The notes under the pieces were generated by a model. The model did not search any database, had not been told where the DNA came from, and saw only the letters and a list, made by a program, of their open reading frames with translations. Below, in pieces: positions 30,204 through 37,795 of a stretch of 64,000 bases of DNA; the stretch's first letter is position 1; each line of letters opens with the position of its first letter. The translations under genes and the position numbers were made by a program. Source of the DNA: Providencia rettgeri (GTDB lineage Bacteria; Pseudomonadota; Gammaproteobacteria; Enterobacterales; Enterobacteriaceae); the NCBI RefSeq assembly GCF_023205015.1, contig NZ_CP096258.1, forward strand, positions 682,001 to 746,000, written 5' to 3'.

Positions 30204-31157
30204 ATGAACCAACAAAAAATTGCAGTCAATATTAGTCGAATTGAGCAAATTAGCCCAAATATTAAAATGTTTGAATTCGTCGCGCAAGATGGTGCTTTTG
30301 TGCCTTTTAGTGCAGGTAGCCACGTTACCGTTCACATGGATGGGCAGACTGGTTTACAACGCGCTTATTCGTTAATCAGTGATCCACAGCAGTGTGGCAG
30401 TTATTGCATCTCTGTATTGCGTGATGAAAATTCGAAAGGCGGCTCTGCATTTATGCATGAGCAGCTATCGCCAGGGGATAGTTTGTACCTGTCCCCAGCG
30501 CAGAATTTTTTCTCGTTGGCACCGGATAACCAATGTAAGCATATTTTGATCGCTGGCGGGATTGGGATCACGCCTTTTCTCTCTTATCTCTATGAATTAG
30601 AAGAAAATGGAATGGATTTTGAGCTCCATTACTGTTTTCGTGATAGTGCAACAGCGGCATTTCTTGAACATTTGCAACAGCGTATTGGTTCTCGTTTATT
30701 TCTCTATGACGGCAGCCAAGGGCAACGAATGTCTGTTGAACAGCTGGTTCAAGCACAAGCGAGGAATAGCCATCTGTATGTATGTGGTCCCCAATCATTA
30801 ATTAATGAGGTGATTGAAAAGGGTCATCAGCACCTTGGTGAATCACAGGTTCATTTTGAAAATTTTGGGGAAGTTGCCAGCGAAGGGGATTCATTTGAGG
30901 TCTATTTTCAACGTTCAGGCTTTAGTTTGGAAATCGGTAAAGATGAGTCTATTTTGCAGGTAATCGAAGCAGATAAGCGCATTAACGTGGAATGTTTATG
31001 CCGTAATGGGGTTTGTGGAACCTGCGAAACGGCAATACTTGAGGGAGAGGCTGATCATCGTGACCACTACCTCGATGATGATGAAAAAGCTGAGCAAAAA
31101 ACCATGATGTTGTGTGTTTCGCGAGCTAAATCTAAACGGTTAGTCCTTGATTTATAA
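30204..31157 (+). CDS. yeaX: Carnitine monooxygenase reductase subunit (YeaX/CntB)
   Basis: Passes electrons from NAD(P)H through flavin and a [2Fe-2S] centre to YeaW. The 317-aa protein (E. coli YeaX 321) has FMN-binding RAYSLISDP, NAD-binding IAGGIGITPFLSYL (~115) and a C-terminal plant-type ferredoxin domain with CLCRNGVCGTC (~270) and the final Cys in MLCVSRAK. Start chosen at the ATG 30204 with GAGAGG upstream; an upstream open frame overlaps the aldehyde dehydrogenase stop. Confidence 0.92.
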   Translation: MNQQKIAVNISRIEQISPNIKMFEFVAQDGAFVPFSAGSHVTVHMDGQTGLQRAYSLISDPQQCGSYCISVLRDENSKGGSAFMHEQLSPGDSLYLSPAQNFFSLAPDNQCKHILIAGGIGITPFLSYLYELEENGMDFELHYCFRDSATAAFLEHLQQRIGSRLFLYDGSQGQRMSVEQLVQAQARNSHLYVCGPQSLINEVIEKGHQHLGESQVHFENFGEVASEGDSFEVYFQRSGFSLEIGKDESILQVIEADKRINVECLCRNGVCGTCETAILEGEADHRDHYLDDDEKAEQKTMMLCVSRAKSKRLVLDL

Positions 31158-31202
31158 TTAAATTTGCCCCGCTTAGACCACAAGTGGGGCAGAATACCTG
31201 TT

Positions 31203-32117
31203 TTAAATATCGTTTAATTCAAACATTAAAAAAGGCTGTTTTTCATCATTCAAGTGTTGATAAGCAGTAATTTGCTTGTCTTGAAATACGATTTGCCCCC
31301 GCCCAGTCCGAAAGACTTCATCTAACCATGGCTTATGGTTGATCACTAATTGATATAATAAACGTTGTAGTTCAAGGTAATCTATTTCTGTCGATTGATT
31401 GTGTAAGTTGCTGGCTAATATTTCGCCTGCTTTATCTGTGAATACAACTAAGTGATTGAAATGAGATAATAAAACATCAAAATAGCATTTTATTTTACGC
31501 AGGCGCAGTTCAGTATTTTTACGTTCTGTGTTGTCTAAGCTGATCCCAACCAGTTTTGTCACTTTGCCATTAGGGCCTTTGACTCCTGTGGCCCGGGATG
31601 TGATCCAACGGTAATCGCCTTCCCAGTTAATTTTAAAATCCATTTCATGGGCACCCCCTTCACGGATAATTTTGGAATATCCATTAACCAACTTTTCCTT
31701 GGAGTCATGGCTCATTAAGGCCCAGAAATCTTCATTACTGGTGATTTTGATGCCATATACGGCCTCAACGTTATCGGAGTAGTTCAATTCCCCCGTTAAT
31801 AAGTCCCACTCCCAGGTCACGATGTCTGCGGATTCTTGAAGATGGACTTCATTGATATTGCGCATGACGCCTGAATGGCTCACAGTGATTTGGTTATTGG
31901 TATATTCACCGTATTTCAACCATATCTTGTCGACATCCAATAACGTGGCGAGCTTTTCAAGATTATCTTCATCAATCATGCCGCCTTTCGTCCACTTGTT
32001 GACTGCCGTTCGGGAAACACCAAGGGCTTCAGCTGCCTTTAATTGACTCATTTTTTTCTGTTTTAGCAATTTCAACAAACGTTCTTTGAATGTTTCTGTC
32101 TCTGTTTCTGCCATCAA
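31203..32117 (-). CDS. HTH-PAS regulator
   Basis: A 304-aa cytoplasmic regulator. An XRE/Cro-type helix-turn-helix (MSQLKAAEALGVSRTAVNKW, about residues 24-43) is followed by a PAS domain (VTWEWDLLTGELNYSDNV at ~100, then EMDFKINWEGDYRWITSRAT and the TERKNTELRLRK linker at ~195-206) and a second sensor-like segment. The pairing of an XRE DNA-binding domain with PAS sensing is uncommon. It is convergent to yeaX and next to dmlR, so it may control the carnitine genes (inference). Confidence 0.75.
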   Translation of the reverse strand: MMAETETETFKERLLKLLKQKKMSQLKAAEALGVSRTAVNKWTKGGMIDEDNLEKLATLLDVDKIWLKYGEYTNNQITVSHSGVMRNINEVHLQESADIVTWEWDLLTGELNYSDNVEAVYGIKITSNEDFWALMSHDSKEKLVNGYSKIIREGGAHEMDFKINWEGDYRWITSRATGVKGPNGKVTKLVGISLDNTERKNTELRLRKIKCYFDVLLSHFNHLVVFTDKAGEILASNLHNQSTEIDYLELQRLLYQLVINHKPWLDEVFRTGRGQIVFQDKQITAYQHLNDEKQPFLMFELNDI

Positions 32118-32148
32118 TTCATGTTTACCTTATAACTTATGGAGTTAA

Positions 32149-33063
32149 CTAAAAGCCATGTGATAAGTGAGTCGCAAGGTATTGCTCTAGATTTTCGATA
32201 AAGACTCTAAGATTAGCACTCGTTCGGAGACTTCTCGAATATACAGCATAAACATCCGCGGTTTGATGCCATTGCGGTAATACTCGCACTAATTGGCCAG
32301 ACTGCAACTCAGGCAGCACACTCCATTGGGAGCGCAATAAGATACCTTCGCCACTTAAGCACCACTGCTTGGCGACTTCACCATTATTGACGGTTAATTT
32401 GCTATTGGGGGTGACCGTCATACTTTCTTGCTGGTGTTCAAGCTTCCATACCGCGGGGGCTTGATTACGTTCTTTAATCGCAATACAAAAGTGCTTTTGT
32501 TCCAGTTCTTGTGGATATTTTGGGTAGCCGTGTGTTGCTAAGTAGCTCGGTGAAGCGCACAGGATACGTTGGTTTTGTGCTATCCGCCTAGCAATAAATT
32601 GCTCAGCTATCGTACCGCCAATACAGATATCAACATCAATGTTTTCACTAATAATATCGACAGACTTATCGGTTAAAGTGAGGTCAATGCCTAATAAAGG
32701 GTAACTTCCCCGCAATGTCAGTATAAACGGGTTAATATAAGCACTGCCAAACCCAGTGCTGCAGCTGATACGCAGAGAGCCACGGATCTCTTCGCGACAG
32801 GCGTTGAGTTGCTGTTGCATCTGTTCCAACTCAGTTAGCATCACTTCACTGCTACGTAAAATAATTTGCCCTTCATGAGTGAGCTTAATTGCGCGAGCGG
32901 TTCTAAAAAATAAAGTTTGTCCTAAATTTTCTTCTAGCAACTTAATGCGTTTAGAAACATAAGCTGGGGATACCAACAGCTGTGAAGCGGCTTGAGAGAA
33001 ACTCATCAAACGGGCAACCGTGACAAAAACGCGGATATCCTCTAACGAAGGAAGTTTGTTCAT
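32149..33063 (-). CDS. dmlR: LysR-family regulator DmlR
   Basis: A 304-aa LysR activator with an N-terminal winged helix (LEDIRVFVTVARLMSFSQAA, then SPAYVSKRIKLLEENLG) and a substrate-binding C-terminal domain. It is divergent from dmlA with a ~100-bp shared promoter region, the same arrangement as E. coli dmlR-dmlA, where DmlR activates dmlA for growth on D-malate. The assignment rests on this context and on the family. Confidence 0.85.
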   Translation of the reverse strand: MNKLPSLEDIRVFVTVARLMSFSQAASQLLVSPAYVSKRIKLLEENLGQTLFFRTARAIKLTHEGQIILRSSEVMLTELEQMQQQLNACREEIRGSLRISCSTGFGSAYINPFILTLRGSYPLLGIDLTLTDKSVDIISENIDVDICIGGTIAEQFIARRIAQNQRILCASPSYLATHGYPKYPQELEQKHFCIAIKERNQAPAVWKLEHQQESMTVTPNSKLTVNNGEVAKQWCLSGEGILLRSQWSVLPELQSGQLVRVLPQWHQTADVYAVYSRSLRTSANLRVFIENLEQYLATHLSHGF

Positions 33064-33165
33064 AGTTTGTAAACCTAAGGATTACACTTCATATCTATAC
33101 TTTATCACAGCAACCCCTAAACTGGAGAACAAACAGATATAATTCATTTATCAGAGGTTTTCACA

Positions 33166-34230
33166 ATGTCACAATTTAACATAGCAGTTATTCCTGGTGA
33201 TGGTATTGGTACCGAAGTGATCCCTGAAGGGTTAAAAGTATTAGAAGCAGCGGCAAATAAGCACGGGATAAAATTGCAGTTTACCCATTTTGATTGGTCG
33301 TGCGAAACCTATCACCGCACGGGGCGTATGATGCCTGAAGATGGCTTAGAACAATTGAAAAAATTTGATGCGATTTTCTTAGGCGCAGTAGGGTTCCCGG
33401 GTGTTCCTGATCATATTTCATTATGGGGGCTGCTATTACCTATCCGCCGCGCTTTTAACCAATATGTTAACCTGCGTCCTGTCCGTTTGTTTGATGGCAT
33501 TAAGTGTCCGTTAGCAGATAAAAAACCGGGAGATATTGATTTTTATGTGGTGCGTGAAAACGTAGAAGGGGAATATTCGGCGATTGGCGGTATTCAGTAC
33601 GAAGGCACTGATGAAGAAATGGTGCTGCAACAAAGTATTTTTACCCGTAAGGGAACCGACCGTATTTTAAAATATGCTTTTGATTTGGCGCAGTCGCGTG
33701 AGAAAAAACATTTAAGTTCAGCGACGAAATCAAATGGACTATTTCATTCAATGCCTTATTGGGATAGCCGCGTAGCCGAAATGGCGAAGCAATACCCAGA
33801 TATCAAAGTTGACCAATTCCATATTGATATCTTTGCAGCCAATTTAGTGAGAATGCCAGAGTTCTACGATGTGATTGTCGGGTCAAACCTATTTGGCGAT
33901 ATTTTGTCTGATTTAGGGCCTGCTTGTACAGGAACGATTGCGATTGCGCCATCAGCCAATATTAACCCAGAAAAGCAATTTCCATCGATGTTTGAGCCGG
34001 TTCACGGGTCAGCACCGGATATTGCAGGGCAAAATATTGCCAACCCAATTGGCACGATTTGGGCGGCAGCGATGATGATGCAACATTTGGGGTGCCCTGA
34101 GATGCATGATTCGATTATGTCTGCGGTAGAAACGGCCATTAAGGAGCGCCAACATCTAACCCGTGATATGGGAGGAAATGCGAGTACTCAGGCGTTGGGG
34201 GATGAAATAGCCCGTTTGGTCAGTGCTTAG
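33166..34230 (+). CDS. dmlA: D-malate dehydrogenase (decarboxylating)
   Basis: Oxidatively decarboxylates D-malate to pyruvate with NAD. The 354-aa protein belongs to the isocitrate/isopropylmalate dehydrogenase family: IAVIPGDGIGTEVIPEG at the start, the substrate Arg region (LLPIRRAFNQYVNLRPVR), ENVEGEYS with conserved Tyr, and GSNLFGDILSDLGP with metal-binding Asp residues (~245). E. coli DmlA is 361 aa. It completes a carnitine to pyruvate route with the neighbouring operon. It is the last chromosomal gene before the ICE-associated region. Confidence 0.92.
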   Translation: MSQFNIAVIPGDGIGTEVIPEGLKVLEAAANKHGIKLQFTHFDWSCETYHRTGRMMPEDGLEQLKKFDAIFLGAVGFPGVPDHISLWGLLLPIRRAFNQYVNLRPVRLFDGIKCPLADKKPGDIDFYVVRENVEGEYSAIGGIQYEGTDEEMVLQQSIFTRKGTDRILKYAFDLAQSREKKHLSSATKSNGLFHSMPYWDSRVAEMAKQYPDIKVDQFHIDIFAANLVRMPEFYDVIVGSNLFGDILSDLGPACTGTIAIAPSANINPEKQFPSMFEPVHGSAPDIAGQNIANPIGTIWAAAMMMQHLGCPEMHDSIMSAVETAIKERQHLTRDMGGNASTQALGDEIARLVSA

Positions 34231-34304
34231 TTGATGCATAAAGACGCTGTTTATTGAGCCAATTTCGTGAGCCATCGAGGGACTGTTTTGCCTGTTCCTC
34301 GATG

Positions 34305-34366
34305 CTTTGCTTTTCAATGATTTTCAAGCGTGATTTCGGAAAGTGTGTACAAACTTGAGTACAAAT
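34305..34366. repeat. Upstream copy of a 62-bp ICE left-end repeat
   Basis: Matches 37098-37159 at 57 of 62 positions in direct orientation; weaker similarity continues for another ~80 bp. The shared core includes GTGTACAAACTTGAGTACAA. The downstream copy lies just inside the ICE left end, so this is probably the left end of a related element. Confidence 0.85.
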
Positions 34367-34598
34367 TCCGTTTTAGGGGGCTCTGGCGAAAATCCCATGA
34401 CATAAACCGTCTTATATCCCTTGTTATTCATAGGCTTGAGCTAAAAACTTCCATCTTCGGATGGGACTTGTTCTTTTATTACTTGATCTAGTAACTGTAC
34501 AAAACAAACACACCAAAACATTGCAGATATTACTCGCGGACTGGGCAAAGTAAGTTTTCTAAGGTTCGGTAGATTGGGTTTAAAAGTTCGAAATAATA

Positions 34599-34613
34599 CG
34601 GCGATATTCGCCG
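34599..34613. promoter_or_regulatory. Inverted repeat, likely antitoxin operator 1
   Basis: CGGCGATATTCGCCG: 6-bp arms around TAT, about 120 bp before the AbiEi-like gene. AbiEi-type antitoxins are known to bind inverted repeats in their own promoter. Confidence 0.65.
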
Positions 34614-34672
34614 TGAATAGAAAGAATAGTAAACCACGCCTTGTTGTGATAGTTTATTAAGGCTAGGTTTTA

Positions 34673-34687
34673 CGGCGATATTCGCCG
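34673..34687. promoter_or_regulatory. Inverted repeat, likely antitoxin operator 2
   Basis: An identical second copy of CGGCGATATTCGCCG, 74 bp after the first and 45 bp before the start codon. The pair probably brackets the toxin-antitoxin promoter. Confidence 0.65.
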
Positions 34688-34732
34688 CGAAATAGCAAAG
34701 AGGTAAACTAGAAAAAGGTTTGGTGTTTAAAA

Positions 34733-35569
34733 ATGGTTAGTCATTCCCAGCGCGAAACGGTGAAAGAGTCTTATAAGCAGTCTCTTAAAACTCTTTTACC
34801 TTATGGTATGTTAGCGACAAAAAAATGGCTTGCAGAGCAGGGCTTGAGTGCTCATGCGTTGGATAACGCTGTCAAAACCGATACGTTATTGCCGCTAGCT
34901 ATAGGTGTTTACAGCCAGTATTCTCGAACAGTCACTTGGGAAGGCGTAGTCGCTTCTATGCAGCGTATGATGAACAAAAGTGCAGATGAACAACTTCCGC
35001 CTGTCGTAGTCGGTGGGTTGTCAGCGCTTTCCATATCTGGTTTGTCGCAATATTTGTCATTAGGAAGTACCCCTCATATTCATTTATATGCAACGGGAAA
35101 GCTGCCTTCCTGGCTTGAGAGGCTGTCATTGCCAATTAAGTTCGAAGGACATAGTACAAGTAAACTTTGGCCTGAGAGCTTATTCAAAGATAGAGCATTT
35201 GTTAAAGAGCATGAATGGGGAGAGCAATTACCACCTGTATATTTTTCATGTCCTGAAAAAGCCATATTGGAAGTGTTGGTGGATTTGCCTGAAAGTGTGT
35301 CATTTGAACATGCCGATGAGCTAATGCAGGGGTTGGTGAATTTATCTCCAAGAAAACTAGATTCGCTCTTAAAAGCGTGTAAAAGCGTAAAGGCCAAACG
35401 ATTGTTCTTTTGGCTCGCAAAACGCCAAGCTTATCCTTGGTTTGATAAGTTAAATGTAGAAAATTACGATTTAGGCTCAGGTAAGCGTGTTGTTGCTAAA
35501 GGTGGAAAATTGGATACAGAGTATCTAATAACAGTACCCCAGCATATGGTGCTGGCAAGTAAAGGATAA
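34733..35569 (+). CDS. AbiEi/MosA-like antitoxin
   Basis: Antitoxin of a type IV toxin-antitoxin pair. The 278-aa protein has an N-terminal winged-helix region (LLPYGMLATKKWLAEQGLSA) and a C-terminal domain like AbiEi (YFSCPEKAILEVLVDLPES, LLKACKSVKAKRLFFWLA). It is followed after 8 nt by the AbiEii-like toxin gene. SXT carries a related pair, MosA/MosT, that keeps the ICE in the host. Two inverted repeats upstream suggest self-repression. Confidence 0.8.
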   Translation: MVSHSQRETVKESYKQSLKTLLPYGMLATKKWLAEQGLSAHALDNAVKTDTLLPLAIGVYSQYSRTVTWEGVVASMQRMMNKSADEQLPPVVVGGLSALSISGLSQYLSLGSTPHIHLYATGKLPSWLERLSLPIKFEGHSTSKLWPESLFKDRAFVKEHEWGEQLPPVYFSCPEKAILEVLVDLPESVSFEHADELMQGLVNLSPRKLDSLLKACKSVKAKRLFFWLAKRQAYPWFDKLNVENYDLGSGKRVVAKGGKLDTEYLITVPQHMVLASKG

Positions 35570-35577
35570 GTTCAGCG

Positions 35578-36492
35578 ATGGATAGAAACAGTATTTATTA
35601 CAAGCAAGTACAGCTTTTGATACAGGTATTGCCTTTCGTTGCCAAACAGGAATGCTTTGCGCTCAAAGGTGGTACAGCAATCAATTTATTTGTCAGAGAC
35701 TTTCCTCGTTTATCGGTCGATATTGATTTGGTGTATCTGCCAATGAAGAGCCGTGATGATGCCTTGCAGGAAATCTGTGATGCACTTGATGCTATTAGCG
35801 TGGATTTAAAAATAACATTTAAAGATGTCGAGCTAACGGAAGCTTATCGGTCAAAACGCGATGCTCTAAGGTTGATCATTGCTCGCAACGGTGTGCAAAT
35901 CAAAGTCGAGTTATCACCTGTATTGCGCGGTACTGTTTATGAACCAAAGCTGATGGAAGTTTGCGCAGTCGTAGAAGACGAATTTGGTTATGTTGAAATG
36001 CCTGTTATTGATTTAGCTGATCTTTATGCTGGAAAGATATGTGCAGCATTGGATAGACAGCATCCAAGAGACTTATTTGATGTGAAGTTGCTTTTGGAGA
36101 ATGAAGGGCTAACGGATGAAATTCGTAAAGCATTACTCGTTTATTTATCAAGCCATAATCGGCCAATGGCAGAATTGCTCAGTCCGCAATTTAAGGATAT
36201 TACTGCCACCTATGAAGGTGAGTTTACTAACATGGCCGAGACGGATGTCCCGTTGGTGGAACTGGAAGCCGTAAGGGGACGCCTAGTAGACCTCATTCAC
36301 CAAGGACTGACCGATGTTGAAAAGGCTTTTTTGCTATCCTTTAAAAATCGAGAGCCTGACTGGTCTTTACTCGGCCTGAATGGAGTCTGTGAGCTTCCTG
36401 CCATCAAATGGAAACAAATCAATTTAGCAAAAATGCCGAATGACAAACATACACAAGCCTTAGAAAAGCTGAAAGATGTTCTCAGTATGTGA
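35578..36492 (+). CDS. AbiEii/MosT-like nucleotidyltransferase toxin
   Basis: Toxin partner of the upstream antitoxin. The 304-aa protein has the nucleotidyltransferase core FALKGGTAINLF and LSVDIDLVYL (G-G-T, then D-x-D; residues ~25-58) of the AbiEii/DUF1814 family. It may act as an abortive-infection or stability system. Here the pair lies between two left-end repeats and outside the prfC-marked ICE boundary, unlike mosAT, which sits deep in SXT. Confidence 0.82.
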   Translation: MDRNSIYYKQVQLLIQVLPFVAKQECFALKGGTAINLFVRDFPRLSVDIDLVYLPMKSRDDALQEICDALDAISVDLKITFKDVELTEAYRSKRDALRLIIARNGVQIKVELSPVLRGTVYEPKLMEVCAVVEDEFGYVEMPVIDLADLYAGKICAALDRQHPRDLFDVKLLLENEGLTDEIRKALLVYLSSHNRPMAELLSPQFKDITATYEGEFTNMAETDVPLVELEAVRGRLVDLIHQGLTDVEKAFLLSFKNREPDWSLLGLNGVCELPAIKWKQINLAKMPNDKHTQALEKLKDVLSM

Positions 36493-36930
36493 TTTCTAAA
36501 AAATAGATGTTTTGCTGCTTTGAGTTGTTGGTTCGTCACATTGGTATCATACAGCAGCTAATCAGCCAGATTTGCTCTGGTAAATCGACTAGGTCTCGTT
36601 ACACCATGCAATACCGAACAACGGCAATTGCAGCATTATTGGCGTAGTACGACAAGCTATCATCGATTTTTGGTAGCGAAGGAATTTGTGGTTTAGAGAC
36701 AGTTGTTTATGGGCTGAAGAAGCAATGATTACAAACAGCTACAACTGAGTATTGGCGCACACTGAGAGTAAATGGTAACAGATTAGATAGCCTTTGATTG
36801 TTAATACCCCCAAGATCTGCGAAAATAACCGCTAATTTTGATTAACAAGACGGATTTGCGACGCCAAGAGCCACATTGAGCCTCTTCGAATGCTTATACA
36901 AATCTGTATATAAACGAAAAGAACGGTTAA
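36493..36930. other. Intergenic region upstream of prfC'
   Basis: About 440 bp with no gene that I can support. The last ~60 bp, before the prfC fragment, should contain its promoter (CTTATACAAATCTGTATATA is a plausible core). Confidence 0.4.
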
Positions 36931-37023
36931 ATGACAGATCAGAACTTTCTCCATGAAGTTAGCACACGCAGAACGTTTGCTATCATATCTCACCCTGATG
37001 CCGCCCAGCCTTTCAACGCTTAA
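36931..37023 (+). pseudogene. prfC: 5' fragment of prfC at the ICE attachment site (attL)
   Basis: Thirty codons plus stop. The stretch RRTFAIISHPDA is the start of peptide chain release factor 3, whose next residues would be GKTT (the P-loop). Similarity stops at about 37002 and the frame ends after seven foreign codons or fewer. SXT/R391 ICEs integrate at exactly this place in prfC. The rest of prfC should lie at the other ICE end, outside the window. Whether these codons are chromosomal or element-borne cannot be decided here. Confidence 0.88.
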
Positions 37024-37097
37024 AACCACCTTTCATTGCACACCACAATCACATCTCTACGTACTGAATTTAAAGGCTTTTTGTCTTTTTCTCGTTT

Positions 37098-37159
37098 CTT
37101 TGCTTTTCAATGATGTTCAAGCGTAACCTCGGAAAATGTGTACAAACTTGAGTACAAAT
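37098..37159. repeat. Downstream copy of the 62-bp ICE left-end repeat
   Basis: Partner of 34305-34366 (57 of 62 identical). It sits ~100 bp inside the ICE, where integrase or Xis arm sites would be expected. Confidence 0.85.
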
Positions 37160-37461
37160 CGCCATATTTACCGTTTTTAGCCAAATTCCATGACACAAAC
37201 CTAGCTGTAGGCCTTGTTCCTACTGGGTTTTAGCCAAAACTTGCCTATATTTTTTATGCCAAAAATCGAGAAATGATGGTAAGACGTTCGCGATTATCTC
37301 TAATTGTTTGCCGGTTGAGTTGGTTACCGGTTGCTTTCTTGCTGTCCTAAAAGTTCATTTGTATGGGCCTGATCTTCTGAACAAATCATGCATCTTTCTG
37401 ACCATCAACAAGTGATGAATCAGGCGATGATAGCTTTACATTGATTTTCAGGAGAATGCAG

Positions 37462-37650
37462 ATGACAGCAGTAGCGCACCAAGTAACCCCTTTTCTAACG
37501 TCTTACGAAGTTATGGCTCGTTACCACATTAGCTATACGACGCTCTGGCGAAGAATAAAAGATGGCAGCTTGCCGCAACCTCGTATCAACCGAAATACAC
37601 GAAACAAGCTGTGGCACATTGAAGACTTGGAGGAGTATGAGAAGAATTAG
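37462..37650 (+). CDS. xis: Xis/AlpA-like excisionase
   Basis: A 62-aa DNA-binding protein with a MerR/AlpA-type helix-turn-helix (SYEVMARYHISYTTLWRRIK, then LPQPRINRNTRNKLWHIEDL). AGGAG lies 7 nt before the ATG at 37462. It is close to attL and convergent to int, so it is the likely excision factor of the ICE; an AlpA-like activator is the alternative. Confidence 0.7.
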   Translation: MTAVAHQVTPFLTSYEVMARYHISYTTLWRRIKDGSLPQPRINRNTRNKLWHIEDLEEYEKN

Positions 37651-37795
37651 GAATAGATAGCGTAGCTTAGTTTTTCTGTTGGAGCTTGGACTAACGCTTT
37701 GAAACGCCGGCTTGTGCCAACAATATAGTTAATATGTACACCAACTTAGGCTAAGATAGCAGCATGGATTTTTTATTGATTGGATGGATAGGTAA

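Noticed and set aside
31165..31191. Terminator after yeaX
   Set aside because: TGCCCC / GGGGCA can pair, but the loop is long and there is no T run; not called.
36890..36930. LexA-type box upstream of the prfC fragment
   Set aside because: CTGTATATA is present, but the matching ACAG half is missing at the right distance.
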